Notes: generated by a model not told the origin, from the sequence alone. A stretch of 64,000 nucleotides of DNA from Formosa sp030427735 (GCF_051200825.1 NZ_CP195158.1:3286001-3350000), one strand, 5' to 3'; counted from the first letter of the stretch, positions 9,433-19,155 are shown. Translations and numbers: made by a program.

Positions 9433-10047
9433 ATGCACGTTGCTATTGCCGGAAATATTGGAGCTGGAAAAACCACGCTTACCAAACTGCTTGCTAAACA
9501 TTTTAATTGGGAAGCGCAATTAGAAGATGTTGTAGACAATCCGTATTTAGACGACTTTTACAACCAAATGGAACGTTGGAGTTTTAATTTGCAAGTGTAC
9601 TTTTTAAATAGCCGTTTTAGACAGGTTTTACAAATAAGACAAAGCGGAAAAGATATTGTTCAAGACCGCACCATTTACGAAGACGCCAACATTTTTGCCC
9701 CTAACCTACACGCCATGGGTTTAATGACGAATCGCGATTTCGAAAACTACAAATCGCTTTTCGATTTGATGGCCTCGCTTGTTCAAGGGCCAGATTTATT
9801 AATTTACCTAAGAAGTTCTATTCCTAATTTGGTAGGCCAAATACAAAAGCGTGGCCGAGAATACGAAAATTCTATAAGTATCGATTATTTAAGTCGGTTA
9901 AACGAACGCTACGAAGCCTGGATTCATAATTACGATAGTGGTAAACTGTTAATTATTGATGTAGACAATCTTAACTTTGTAGACAATCCCGAAGATTTAG
10001 GTTATGTGATTAACCGAATAGATGCCGAAATAAACGGATTATTCTAA
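9433..10047 (+). CDS. Deoxynucleoside kinase family protein
   Basis: 204 residues of the dNK family, which phosphorylates deoxynucleosides with ATP in the cytosolic salvage pathway. The P-loop GNIGAGKTT is at residues 7-15, the family DR(S/T) element at 78-80 within QDRTIYEDANIF, and the arginine-rich LID KRGRE at 139-143. Length matches bacterial deoxyadenosine/deoxyguanosine kinases (about 200-220 residues); base specificity cannot be decided by eye. It lies 3 nt after the secreted hypothetical gene. Its last 4 nt overlap the end of the convergent phosphatase gene, so the transcripts converge with no terminator between them. Confidence 0.9.
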   Translation: MHVAIAGNIGAGKTTLTKLLAKHFNWEAQLEDVVDNPYLDDFYNQMERWSFNLQVYFLNSRFRQVLQIRQSGKDIVQDRTIYEDANIFAPNLHAMGLMTNRDFENYKSLFDLMASLVQGPDLLIYLRSSIPNLVGQIQKRGREYENSISIDYLSRLNERYEAWIHNYDSGKLLIIDVDNLNFVDNPEDLGYVINRIDAEINGLF

Positions 10048-11060
10048 TCTGACTTTATAAACCCCTGTCGTTTTGCATGTTTAATGGCTTCGGCACTGGT
10101 ATTAATAAGTAAAGCAGGGGTAGTTTTAAAGGCATTAAACAAGCCTTTTACCCTTACCTTTTTATGTTCGTGACCAACGCATCTTAAATAAATCGCTAAA
10201 ATCCTATCGGGATACAACTTGGCAATTTCTATATAAATATCGGCGTCGTGTTCGCCACTATCGCCAATTAATATAAAATTTAATTGCGGATAGGTTTTTA
10301 AGATATTTAAAATTTCTTTCTGCTTTTCGGGCTTTTCATTCTGTTTTTTTCGTTTAAAAATAGAATGCATACTGCGCAATAAAATTGGCCCCTTTGGAAA
10401 GTTATTTTGCTTCAAAAAGAGCTCTAAATACCTGTATAAATTCCACGGACTATGGCTCACATAAAATATAGGATTGGCATTGGCGCCAGAGGCTCCACGA
10501 TGTAGTAAGTGATAAAATTCTGCAGCACCTTCTAAAGGTATTCTACTAAAAACGCTTTTAAAAAATGTATTAATTAATACACGCCATTTTAAAACCGATG
10601 CCACACCAGTGTGAATAATAGTATCGTCGATATCGCTTATCACCCCGAAATCTGCACGTTTTGAAGGTATTAGCACATTTACAGGAAACCGGTTACTATT
10701 GGTTATTGTGCGCTTAATATTAACATCGCTATACGAAGCTTCAACCTGCAACCAACCTTCGTTATTAGTTAGTACATCTAAACCAGGCACTGTTTTTTCG
10801 CATTTAAAATAGCCATGTGCATCGGTTTTAACTTTTAATACTTTTTGGTTAGGTAATCTTAAATTAATTTCAACATACTTAATTTCGTCACTTTCAAAAC
10901 GTTTGTACGTATTTATTAAAAGCTTAAAAAGACCTTTTTGCTCTAAATCTATGGTTTCATCTTCTATCGCCCTACCCCTTAAATAAAAATGTGTAGCTGT
11001 ACCATAACTCTGAAAGGCCACAATTTGTAATGGATCTTTTTCAAACCATTTAAGATTCAT
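10044..11060 (-). CDS. App1-type phosphatidate phosphatase domain protein (DUF2183)
   Basis: 338 residues. The C-terminal half is a HAD-like phosphatase of the App1/DUF2183 family: the nucleophile motif DIDDT is at 143-147 (DxDxT), a downstream SHSPWN follows, and a late acidic motif IGDSGEHDAD completes the active site. Family members, studied in yeast App1, dephosphorylate phosphatidic acid; the bacterial substrate is not established. The N-terminal 130 residues form a beta-rich domain. There is no signal peptide, so it is probably cytoplasmic. It follows the DUF4010 membrane protein gene by 10 nt on the same strand, suggesting an operon. Its 3' end overlaps the convergent kinase gene by 4 nt. 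Confidence 0.85.
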   Translation of the reverse strand: MNLKWFEKDPLQIVAFQSYGTATHFYLRGRAIEDETIDLEQKGLFKLLINTYKRFESDEIKYVEINLRLPNQKVLKVKTDAHGYFKCEKTVPGLDVLTNNEGWLQVEASYSDVNIKRTITNSNRFPVNVLIPSKRADFGVISDIDDTIIHTGVASVLKWRVLINTFFKSVFSRIPLEGAAEFYHLLHRGASGANANPIFYVSHSPWNLYRYLELFLKQNNFPKGPILLRSMHSIFKRKKQNEKPEKQKEILNILKTYPQLNFILIGDSGEHDADIYIEIAKLYPDRILAIYLRCVGHEHKKVRVKGLFNAFKTTPALLINTSAEAIKHAKRQGFIKSD

Positions 11061-11070
11061 ATCTATACGT

Positions 11071-12333
11071 TTATAAATGCCAATTATCTGGCCAAATCAG
11101 GATTAAAAGTAGTGCAAAAACCACAGAAATAAGCATAAAAATAGAAAGCCATTTTTTTAACACCTTATTACCAATTACCATAGCAATAATTGCTTTAAAT
11201 ACAAAGTTGGAAATTATAGCCGTCATAATTAACCGCCAGCCAAGAGTTGTAGAAATGCCTCCTGCAATCATTTTAGACAGCGACAGCGTAATGGCATCTT
11301 TATTGGCCAGCCCTCCTATTGCCGAAGCGATATACAATCCCTGGTTACCAAATTCCTTTTCGGTGTAGGCCACTATCAATAAAATAACACCATAAATAAC
11401 AGCAAAAATAAGTGCACTTTTAAACTGCGCCGGATTTTTAGGCTCGGGTAATTCGTTTGTTTTTTTATCCTTTCCTATGGTATAAAACAAAAATACGCAT
11501 AACCCAGACATAAATACAAACAGAACCAGTATTGGCAACACTATGGCTTTGGCTTTTACAGGTATAATTACAAAAATTTCTATTAAAACACGGATTAATG
11601 ACACAGTAATGGCCACTAATATTACAAAAGTTGCTAGTTTACCACTAGAGGCACTTGCTTTGGTTTTTCTAGCAAAACTTACGGTTGTTGCCGTACTACT
11701 TATTATCCCTCCTAAAACACCTCCAGAAATAAGCCCTGCATTTTTACCCAACCATTTGTATATAAAATACCCCAGTACACTTATACCTACAATAAGTACC
11801 ACCATAAGCCATATGTTTCTTGGGTTTAAAACATCTAACGGGCCAAAGGTTTTGTCGGGCAACACAGGTAAAATAACTAAAGAAATACCCACAAAGGTCA
11901 TTATTGCAGATAATTCTTTATCCTTCAACTTATCTATAAATCCATGTAAATGTTCTTTCACATACAATAAAATGGCCAACAAACCACCGACAGTCACCCC
12001 AATTAATTTATCGCCCAGCACCAAATACACACCAATACTATACATTAAAATGGCAGCGACTTCTGTAGTTTGCCCAATGTCTGGCTCTTTCAACTTTTTT
12101 ACTTTAACTACATTGGCCATCACAAGAAAAGCTGCCAATACAACAGCAATTGTGGCAATAAACAACGGACTATTAAAAACATCTGCCACAAACCCAGTAA
12201 GGGTTCCTAACATCGCAATTAAGGTAAAGGTTCGCACTCCTGCTATTCGATTTTTTGTCGTTTCGCGCTGAAGCCCAATAAGCATACCTAAACCAAAAGA
12301 AATACCGAGTATAATGATTTTATCATAATCCAT
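11071..12333 (-). CDS. MgtC/SapB and DUF4010 family membrane protein
   Basis: 420 residues with about 12 hydrophobic segments. The N-terminal part has the MgtC/SapB signature: GLGMLIGLQRE near residues 15-24, then RTFTLIAMLGTLTGF. The C-terminal part matches DUF4010, including GGLANKDAITLSLSKM and GVLGGIISSTATTVSFARK. It is an inner membrane protein of unknown transport or regulatory role; MgtC-like domains are linked to magnesium or phosphate adaptation in other bacteria. It lies between the H+/Na+ pyrophosphatase gene (with a terminator in between) and the App1 phosphatase gene, which follows by 10 nt and is probably co-transcribed. Confidence 0.87.
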   Translation of the reverse strand: MDYDKIIILGISFGLGMLIGLQRETTKNRIAGVRTFTLIAMLGTLTGFVADVFNSPLFIATIAVVLAAFLVMANVVKVKKLKEPDIGQTTEVAAILMYSIGVYLVLGDKLIGVTVGGLLAILLYVKEHLHGFIDKLKDKELSAIMTFVGISLVILPVLPDKTFGPLDVLNPRNIWLMVVLIVGISVLGYFIYKWLGKNAGLISGGVLGGIISSTATTVSFARKTKASASSGKLATFVILVAITVSLIRVLIEIFVIIPVKAKAIVLPILVLFVFMSGLCVFLFYTIGKDKKTNELPEPKNPAQFKSALIFAVIYGVILLIVAYTEKEFGNQGLYIASAIGGLANKDAITLSLSKMIAGGISTTLGWRLIMTAIISNFVFKAIIAMVIGNKVLKKWLSIFMLISVVFALLLILIWPDNWHL

Positions 12334-12359
12334 AAGAAGTACAATTGTATAATATTACT

Positions 12360-12391
12360 AAAAAACTCCGATATGATTTATCGGAGTTTTA
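12360..12391 (-). terminator. Intrinsic terminator of hppA
   Basis: AAAACTCCGATA / TATCGGAGTTTT hairpin followed on the minus strand by T residues, 30 nt after the hppA stop. Confidence 0.85.
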
Positions 12392-12420
12392 ATGATTTTT
12401 AACGCAAATGCACGGAGCAA

Positions 12421-14811
12421 TTAACGCTTATTTTTAATAATATTTATACTTTTTATGGCTGAAGCACCTCCTGGTTCTGCATCTATAGCCTCTAAAGCTG
12501 CTTTAACCTCTTCTTCTGTACCTTCAATAATTTGTTCTTCAATTACTATTTCTCCATCTTTTTCTGTTTCTGTTGTAATAATAGCTTTAGCTATACCGCC
12601 ATCCGAATCAACTTCAACTTGAATGGTTTTTGAAGCTTCGGACGCATATCGACTTTCTGCTTGATGTCCCCCTAGAATAGGAGCAATTACTAAACCAACT
12701 AAACAGGTTAGTTTTATAAGAATATTCATAGAAGGCCCTGATGTATCTTTAAACGGATCGCCTACAGTATCTCCTGTAACGGCTGCTTTATGCGCATCGC
12801 TGCCTTTATACTCCATTTTTCCGTTAATTTCCACACCAGCTTCAAAAGACTTTTTAGCATTATCCCAAGCGCCACCAGCATTATTTTGAAAAATAGCCCA
12901 CATAACACCGCTAACACAAACTCCTGCCATATAACCACCTAAAGGCTCTGCCCCAAAAATTAATCCAATAAGTATTGGGGTTACTATGGTTATTAAACCC
13001 GGAAGTATCATTTCTTTTAATGCTGCTTTAGTAGAAATGGCCACACATTTTGCATAATCAGGTTGCCCAGTACCTTCTAAAATCCCAGGAATTTCCTTAA
13101 ACTGCCTACGTACTTCTTGTACCATTTCCATGGCTGCTTTACCTACCGATTGCATTGCCAAAGCCGAAAAAATAACAGGTATCATACCGCCTACAAACAG
13201 CATCGCTAAAACATCGGCTTTAAAAATATTTATACCATCTATACCCGTAAAAGTAACATAAGCTGCAAATAATGCCAAAGCCGTTAAAGCAGCAGAAGCA
13301 ATGGCGAAACCCTTACCAACCGCTGCAGTGGTATTCCCCACAGAATCTAAAATATCTGTACGCTCGCGTACTTCTGGATCTAATTCACTCATTTCGGCAA
13401 CACCACCAGCATTATCGGCTATAGGACCAAAGGCATCAATCGCCAATTGCATTGCAGTTGTTGCCATCATGGCCGAAGCTGCTAAAGCTACACCATAAAA
13501 ACCAGCTAATTCGTAAGAGCCATATATTGCAGCTGCAAACAATATTACAGATAAAAATGTAGATTTCATACCTACGGCAAGTCCTGCAATAATATTTGTT
13601 GCAGCACCTGTAGAACTATTAGTAACAATGTCTAACACTGGTTTTTTACCCAAGCTGGTATAATATGCTGTTACCATAGAAATTAATGCACCTACAGCCA
13701 AACCAATACAAGATGCCCAAAACACATGCATTGACGGGATATTGACATAACCCTCGCCAAAAAATTTCATGTGCAATGTTTTTGGCAACATGTATTGAAT
13801 AAGCACATAACTAGCAATAAGTGTTAACACTATAGCTACCCAGTTACCCGTATCTAAAGCTTTTTGAACTTGGGGTTCCTTGGCATTATTACTTGATATT
13901 TTCACTAAAAAAGTTCCAATTATTGAAGCCAGAATACCAACTCCAGCAATAACGATGGGTAAGAGAATAGGCCCCATATTATTAAAACTATCGGTATATG
14001 TCCCTAAGGTAGACATATCTTTAATCAGATAATTTCCCAATACCATTGCCGCCAATACCGTGGCCACATAAGACCCGAACAAATCGGCTCCCATGCCTGC
14101 AACATCACCAACATTATCACCAACATTATCAGCTATAGTTGCTGGGTTCCTAGGATCGTCTTCAGGAATACCAGCTTCAACCTTCCCTACCAAATCGGCA
14201 CCGACATCGGCTGCCTTTGTATAAATACCGCCACCTACACGGGCAAATAGTGCTATAGATTCGGCTCCTAAAGAAAATCCTGCAAGGGTTTCTAAGGCCA
14301 TTGTCATTTCATCATAAAAAGACCCTGAGCCTACAATAAATAATTTTATAAAGATGAAAAACAGAAAACTTAAGCCAAAAACGGCTAATCCAGCTACGCC
14401 AAGCCCCATAACGGTACCACCACCAAACGACACTTTTAAGGCTTGCGGCAGGCTGGTTTTGGCTGCTTCGGCTGTTCGTGTATTGGCTTCGGTAGCGATG
14501 CGCATGCCCACATTTCCTGCAAGTGCCGAAAAGATAGCACCAATAATAAATGCAGGTACAATCATCCAACTTGTGGTTTTTACCACTATGGAAATACCAA
14601 ATAAAGCTATTGAGGCTATTATTACAAAAATTAAGAGCAGTTTGTATTCGGCATTTAAAAAGGCAAGTGCTCCTTCTTTTATGGCTTTAGATATACCTTG
14701 CATTTTATCGCTACCTGGCGATTGTTTTTTTACCCATGCCATTTTAGAGAACATAAACAGTAAACCAAGTACTGCGAGTACCATTGGGACAAAAATCATG
14801 TTTGATTCCAT
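12421..14811 (-). CDS. hppA: Membrane-bound ion-translocating pyrophosphatase
   Basis: 796 residues, about 16 membrane segments. It hydrolyses pyrophosphate and pumps Na+ and/or H+ across the inner membrane. The substrate-binding signature DVGADLVGKVE is at 202-212, with flanking acidic motifs DNVGDNVGD (228-236). GNTTAAVGKG (492-501) has alanine where potassium-independent enzymes have lysine, so a potassium-dependent enzyme is expected; this class is often Na+-pumping. The core ends near residue 720, and about 75 further residues form a charged soluble tail (TTETEKDGEIVIEEQ and onward), longer than in typical family members. It follows the soluble pyrophosphatase gene, with a terminator between them. 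Confidence 0.95.
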   Translation of the reverse strand: MESNMIFVPMVLAVLGLLFMFSKMAWVKKQSPGSDKMQGISKAIKEGALAFLNAEYKLLLIFVIIASIALFGISIVVKTTSWMIVPAFIIGAIFSALAGNVGMRIATEANTRTAEAAKTSLPQALKVSFGGGTVMGLGVAGLAVFGLSFLFFIFIKLFIVGSGSFYDEMTMALETLAGFSLGAESIALFARVGGGIYTKAADVGADLVGKVEAGIPEDDPRNPATIADNVGDNVGDVAGMGADLFGSYVATVLAAMVLGNYLIKDMSTLGTYTDSFNNMGPILLPIVIAGVGILASIIGTFLVKISSNNAKEPQVQKALDTGNWVAIVLTLIASYVLIQYMLPKTLHMKFFGEGYVNIPSMHVFWASCIGLAVGALISMVTAYYTSLGKKPVLDIVTNSSTGAATNIIAGLAVGMKSTFLSVILFAAAIYGSYELAGFYGVALAASAMMATTAMQLAIDAFGPIADNAGGVAEMSELDPEVRERTDILDSVGNTTAAVGKGFAIASAALTALALFAAYVTFTGIDGINIFKADVLAMLFVGGMIPVIFSALAMQSVGKAAMEMVQEVRRQFKEIPGILEGTGQPDYAKCVAISTKAALKEMILPGLITIVTPILIGLIFGAEPLGGYMAGVCVSGVMWAIFQNNAGGAWDNAKKSFEAGVEINGKMEYKGSDAHKAAVTGDTVGDPFKDTSGPSMNILIKLTCLVGLVIAPILGGHQAESRYASEASKTIQVEVDSDGGIAKAIITTETEKDGEIVIEEQIIEGTEEEVKAALEAIDAEPGGASAIKSINIIKNKR

Positions 14812-14867
14812 ATTATATCAATTAGGTTAGTTATTAATCTCCTAAATGTAACAAAATCAGACAGAAA

Positions 14868-14904
14868 TAAAAAACCCTTCTTGATTAGAGCAAAAAGGGT
14901 TTTG
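14868..14904 (-). terminator. Intrinsic terminator of ppa
   Basis: AAAACCCTT / AAGGGTTTT stem with a T run on the minus strand, between ppa and hppA. Confidence 0.75.
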
Positions 14905-14926
14905 TAATATTTTAAAGATTTTATAC

Positions 14927-15454
14927 TTAAATGGTATAGTTTCCTTTGGCTTTGTGTTCGCTATTTTCGTAACGCTCTACACATTTATCTAGAATTTCGT
15001 AAGCTTCTTTAGCATCGCCCCAACCGCCTACATCTACTTTTTTCTTTTCTAAATCTTTGTACACTTGAAAGAAGTGAGTGATTTCTTCTTTTAAATGCGG
15101 ATTCATATCTGATAAATCCTCTAATTTATTCCAAATAGGATCTGATACAGGAACACATACAATCTTTTCGTCTGGTCCTTTTTCGTCAGTCATATGGAAT
15201 ACGCCTATAGGCTTCACCTCCATTACGCACATTGGAAATGTAGGTTCGCTACCTAACACCAATACATCTAGTGGATCGCTATCTAAAGCTAAAGTTTCTG
15301 GAATAAATCCGTAATCTGCCGGATACATCATAGAAGAGAATAACATACGGTCGAAACGAATTTTATTCAATTCGAAATCGTATTCATATTTATTTCTACT
15401 TCCTTTTGGAATTTCTATTAAAACATCGAAGGTCTTTTGTCCTTTTGGGCTCAT
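14927..15454 (-). CDS. ppa: Soluble inorganic pyrophosphatase (family I)
   Basis: 175 residues, the usual bacterial family I length. It hydrolyses cytosolic pyrophosphate to phosphate with magnesium, pulling biosynthetic reactions forward. The metal-binding signature DSDPLDVLVL is intact, as are the N-terminal KGSRNKYEYD and the downstream GPDEKIVCVP, which supply further active-site acids and lysines. A well-formed Bacteroidota promoter lies at 15476-15506, and a terminator at 14868-14904 separates it from hppA. The cell therefore has an energy-conserving and a soluble pyrophosphatase side by side but separately transcribed. Confidence 0.96.
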   Translation of the reverse strand: MSPKGQKTFDVLIEIPKGSRNKYEYDFELNKIRFDRMLFSSMMYPADYGFIPETLALDSDPLDVLVLGSEPTFPMCVMEVKPIGVFHMTDEKGPDEKIVCVPVSDPIWNKLEDLSDMNPHLKEEITHFFQVYKDLEKKKVDVGGWGDAKEAYEILDKCVERYENSEHKAKGNYTI

Positions 15455-15475
15455 AAATTACAATTTTAAAAGGAG

Positions 15476-15506
15476 CAAAAATACTGAACCCTTTACTTTT
15501 AGACAA
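15476..15506 (-). promoter_or_regulatory. Bacteroidota-type promoter of ppa
   Basis: On the minus strand (G)TTG (15504-15506) lies 20 nt upstream of TATTTTTG (15476-15483). The -7 element is 21 nt from the ppa ATG. Confidence 0.7.
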
Positions 15507-15595
15507 CTTAAATGTTAATTGATTTGTTAAAATAATGATTAGATAATACTGAGTATATTTCTAGGCTGAAGATTATACCATTTTTTTAAGTTGGT

Positions 15596-18088
15596 TTAAA
15601 AATAAAAACCAAATGTGCCTGTTACCCCAAAATCTCTGGCGTCTGGATTTTCGAGATAATTACCCCTAAAATTAAAATCGATTCTAAACACTTTAAAAAT
15701 ATTACCTATACCAAAACTATACTCGTAATAAACTTTATCTGTTGGCGCACGATACGTAATATTAGAGGCATTTAATGCGATGTTTTTTTCAGAAATATCG
15801 CCCCAAACCCCTCTAATTCCTATAATTTCCCTAAGGTTTAATTTACGAAGCAACGGGATTCGAGCAAATAACCGACCATTAAAATTATGCTCTAAATGTG
15901 CAGAAGCATAGGTATCTGTAATAAATTCGTAAAAATTTAATTGCGAAAAGGTATTATAGATTGAGAAATACGCTTGGTTTCCCGGAATAACACTTAACAA
16001 ACCCAAAGGCACTTCTCCAAAAGTCTTTCCTGCCTCTATGGTGGTTAACAGTCTACCAAAACCACCCAATTGCCAAGGTTGGGTGTAAGAAAACTGAACC
16101 TTAGTATAATCGAAATCGCTTTGTAACAAATTCTTCTCGCCAATACTAATCTGTGCAAATAGGGTTGCAAAATTATCGTTTGCCCTTGCCCGTTCTACAC
16201 CAAACCCCGTCATACGCCTATTGGGGAAACACGTTACAGACAAGGCCGTTTCGAACTGTTGTAGTTCTGATGCGATTTCGGTATACGAATCGTCTGTATA
16301 ATAATCTAAATTAAACGTTGGCGATGCCGAACTTAATGTTCTATAATCTGCTCCCAGCCTAAATACAACGTTTTTTACAGGCTCTAGCTCGAACGCCAAA
16401 CTAGTAAGTTCTATATGCGATAATTTATCGTTTGTACCTTTGGCAAATAATGCCGATGATGCTAAACTTCTCCCTAAAACATCTGTAGATGTGGTTAAAC
16501 TAGCACCTATCTGTTCGATATCTTTGCGATGCCCTCCTGAAATGATAAACCGATTTTCTTTGTCGAGCAACCATTTTCCTGAAATACCATATTTCACTTT
16601 TTGGTCTTTAAAACCATAGGCCACAAAACCTTCAAGTCGCCATGGGTCGTTGGGGCCAAAATACGTACGTCCGCCTCCACGCACACGAATTCCTTCTACT
16701 TCATTAAACCCAAAAGTTGAATAAATGGAACCGTAATCTATATTCCATTTATCAATTTCTATATACCCCGATGCTAAAATTGTGGCGGCACCATATAGCA
16801 TTTTAAATTTACTAACCGTTTGCAAAGTATCGAGCATTTTGTACACTCCTTTTTCATCTTTACTTAAGTCTTCCATACGATTAGCTTCCCAAAAGGCATC
16901 GTCTCTGTTATAGGTCTCTTCGTTATAATCAAACACCTCTTCCTTATAAAAATGCTCTTCCCGAGGTTTATCGAACACATAATTATCGTATAATGTTGTT
17001 CGCTTTCCGTACACCCCTCGTGCTTCTTCTTTCTTTCTGAAGGCAAAATCCGACATAAAATAATCGCGCTTAATAAGAAAAAGCGAATCGTTTAGCACAT
17101 CGAACTCCTGCTCTATGTAAATCTCTTTTACCCAGTTTATATTGGCACTTTTAGAGGCCTGCATATTAATTTTTTTAATAGCAAAAGTTGTGTCGTTCAC
17201 CCAAAAATCGCCTTTAAAAGTGAGTTCGTTTTTTCGTCGTGGGTAATATATTATGTTATAACACCATTTGTTTTCTATAAATGCACTATCGGCCAATACA
17301 TAATTATAGGTATTTATACCAGTTTTTGAGAGTGGGCTCACAAAACTTTTTTCGAAAAATTTAAGATAATTGTCGTATACATCGTATTGCGAATACAGGT
17401 CTTTAATAAAATCTAAAATAAACTGATTGTTACTAAACCCCGACATTTTATTACCCTTTAATTCTTCGCGCTCTCTGCTATTACGATTATCGCCGTAAAC
17501 CTTACTTGCAGATTCGTTAATAAATATTGGCAAATACGTTTTACCTGTAACATTAGAGGTGTCGACTTCTTCAAAAATAAATTCCATACCCTTAAATATT
17601 CTATTTTTGGTAAGGGTACTGTCTATGGTATTTAAATCGAATTCAATTTTTTCGTATTTATCGTATTCGTAATGATCGAATTTTCTGAGACCGTTACGGC
17701 GTTTGTGTTCCCAAATTTTACGCAGAATATCTATTGCAGGATTGTTTTTTTTAGGCTGTTTTCCCGAAACAATAACCACCTGATCTAATTCGGCAGCTTC
17801 CTCTTTTAAAACGACCTCAAGATTATAATTGGCACCGCGTTTTAAGGCAAGATCTTCGGTATGATACCCGACAAACGATACGGTTAAATACTCCCAAACC
17901 GCATCAGATTCCATGTAAAAACGGCCATCTTCGTTAGTAATTGTACCTTGCGACGACCCTTTAAAAATAACATTCGCGAAAGCTACAGGATCTTTATTTT
18001 CGTCGTAGACATAGCCGCTAACTTTGGTTTGAGCTAGTGTAGATAGGCATCCGAACAGGAAGAATATGAGGCTAAGTCTAAAATTCAT
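15596..18088 (-). CDS. DUF5686 / CarboxypepD_reg outer membrane protein
   Basis: 830 residues. A signal peptide (1-19, ending LA-QT) is followed by a carboxypeptidase-regulatory-like Ig domain (about 20-110, with FANVIFKGSSQGTITNEDGRF), then the long DUF5686 region and a beta-barrel-like C-terminus ending in aromatic strands (GVTGTFGFYF). The family is found in the outer membrane of Bacteroidota and its function is unknown; it lacks an obvious plug domain. The ATG at 18086-18088 is only a few nt from the U tract of the pdhB terminator hairpin. Its own promoter must therefore lie within or before that hairpin, or it is expressed by read-through. Confidence 0.85.
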   Translation of the reverse strand: MNFRLSLIFFLFGCLSTLAQTKVSGYVYDENKDPVAFANVIFKGSSQGTITNEDGRFYMESDAVWEYLTVSFVGYHTEDLALKRGANYNLEVVLKEEAAELDQVVIVSGKQPKKNNPAIDILRKIWEHKRRNGLRKFDHYEYDKYEKIEFDLNTIDSTLTKNRIFKGMEFIFEEVDTSNVTGKTYLPIFINESASKVYGDNRNSREREELKGNKMSGFSNNQFILDFIKDLYSQYDVYDNYLKFFEKSFVSPLSKTGINTYNYVLADSAFIENKWCYNIIYYPRRKNELTFKGDFWVNDTTFAIKKINMQASKSANINWVKEIYIEQEFDVLNDSLFLIKRDYFMSDFAFRKKEEARGVYGKRTTLYDNYVFDKPREEHFYKEEVFDYNEETYNRDDAFWEANRMEDLSKDEKGVYKMLDTLQTVSKFKMLYGAATILASGYIEIDKWNIDYGSIYSTFGFNEVEGIRVRGGGRTYFGPNDPWRLEGFVAYGFKDQKVKYGISGKWLLDKENRFIISGGHRKDIEQIGASLTTSTDVLGRSLASSALFAKGTNDKLSHIELTSLAFELEPVKNVVFRLGADYRTLSSASPTFNLDYYTDDSYTEIASELQQFETALSVTCFPNRRMTGFGVERARANDNFATLFAQISIGEKNLLQSDFDYTKVQFSYTQPWQLGGFGRLLTTIEAGKTFGEVPLGLLSVIPGNQAYFSIYNTFSQLNFYEFITDTYASAHLEHNFNGRLFARIPLLRKLNLREIIGIRGVWGDISEKNIALNASNITYRAPTDKVYYEYSFGIGNIFKVFRIDFNFRGNYLENPDARDFGVTGTFGFYF

Positions 18089-18091
18089 AGT

Positions 18092-18137
18092 TAAAAAAAA
18101 ACTTCATCAGCAAGAAATTATGTTGATGAAGTTTTAA
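18092..18137 (-). terminator. Intrinsic terminator of pdhB abutting the next start codon
   Basis: AAAACTTCATCA / TGATGAAGTTTT stem of 12 bp, followed on the minus strand by a run of T. The run ends about 4 nt before the ATG of the DUF5686 gene, so it could also act as an attenuator. Confidence 0.75.
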
Positions 18138-18155
18138 TAGTACAAAAAATATATT

Positions 18156-19133
18156 TTACTTGTATAGTACTTTTTTTACAGCTTTAACAACATCGTTACT
18201 ATTAGGTAACCATTCTTCTAACAATACAGGAGAATATGGTGCTGGAGTATCGGCGGTATTAATTTTTACTATAGGAGCATCTAAATAATCGAAAGCTTGT
18301 GCTTGTACTTGGTAGGTAATTTCTGTAGATACGTTTCCAAAAGGCCAAGCTTCTTCTAAAATGACTAAGCGGTTTGTTTTTTTAACCGATTTCAGAATGG
18401 CATCGTGATCCATTGGGCGCACGGTACGTAAGTCTATAATCTCGCAAGAAATGCCTTCTTTTTCTAACTCGTCGGCAGCCTTGTAAGCTTCTTTAATGAT
18501 TTTACCAAAAGATACTATAGTAACATCTTTTCCTTCGCGTTTAATATCTGCAACGCCTAACGGAATTGTGTATTCTCCTTCAGGAACTTCACCTTTATCT
18601 CCATACATTTGCTCGCTTTCCATAAAAATTACAGGATCGTCATCACGAATAGCAGCTTTTAAAAGTCCTTTAGCATCGTAAGGGTTAGATGGCACAACTA
18701 CTTTAAGACCTGGTGTATTGGCAAACCAACTCTCGAAAGCTTGCGAGTGTGTTGCTCCTAACTGTCCAGCAGATGCTGTTGGCCCACGAAATACAATTGG
18801 ACATTTAAATTGCCCGCCAGACATTTGTCTGATTTTTGCAGCGTTATTTATAATCTGATCAATTCCAACTAACGAGAAGTTAAAGGTCATAAATTCTACA
18901 ATCGGTCTATTACCTGTCATGGTAGAACCTACGGCTATACCAGCAAATCCTAACTCTGCAATAGGTGTATCTATAACACGTTTTGCACCAAACTCGTCTA
19001 ACATGCCCTTAGATGCCTTGTAAGCACCATTGTATTCTGCAACTTCCTCACCCATTAAAAAAATGCTCTCATCTCTGCGCATTTCTTCGCTCATGGCTTC
19101 GCAAACTGCTTCTCTGAATTGAATTGTTTTCAT
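18156..19133 (-). CDS. pdhB: Pyruvate dehydrogenase complex E1 component, beta subunit
   Basis: 325 residues, the standard length. With the E1 alpha subunit it forms the thiamine-diphosphate decarboxylase of the pyruvate dehydrogenase complex. The N-terminal MGEEVAEYNGAYKASKGM carries the conserved cofactor-activating glutamate. IAELGFAGIAVG, FRGPTASAGQLGATHSQ and the C-terminal transketolase-C domain (about 200-320) follow in the usual order. No E1 alpha, E2 or E3 gene is in the window, so the beta gene is detached from the rest of the complex. A -7 promoter element is at 19156 and a terminator at 18092-18137. A branched-chain E1 beta is a less likely alternative. Confidence 0.92.
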   Translation of the reverse strand: MKTIQFREAVCEAMSEEMRRDESIFLMGEEVAEYNGAYKASKGMLDEFGAKRVIDTPIAELGFAGIAVGSTMTGNRPIVEFMTFNFSLVGIDQIINNAAKIRQMSGGQFKCPIVFRGPTASAGQLGATHSQAFESWFANTPGLKVVVPSNPYDAKGLLKAAIRDDDPVIFMESEQMYGDKGEVPEGEYTIPLGVADIKREGKDVTIVSFGKIIKEAYKAADELEKEGISCEIIDLRTVRPMDHDAILKSVKKTNRLVILEEAWPFGNVSTEITYQVQAQAFDYLDAPIVKINTADTPAPYSPVLLEEWLPNSNDVVKAVKKVLYK

Positions 19134-19155
19134 GTATCATTATTTATAAGAACAG

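Noticed and set aside
11543..12271. 242-codon open frame on the plus strand
   Set aside because: It lies antisense inside the DUF4010/MgtC gene; low-complexity Thr/Ile-rich translation, no family resemblance, and the minus-strand gene is clear.
14354..14830. 158-codon open frame on the plus strand
   Set aside because: Antisense to the conserved N-terminus of hppA.
16864..17046. Frameshift or second gene inside the DUF5686 coding region
   Set aside because: The main frame is continuous over 830 codons with consistent composition; the short alternative frame is a shadow.
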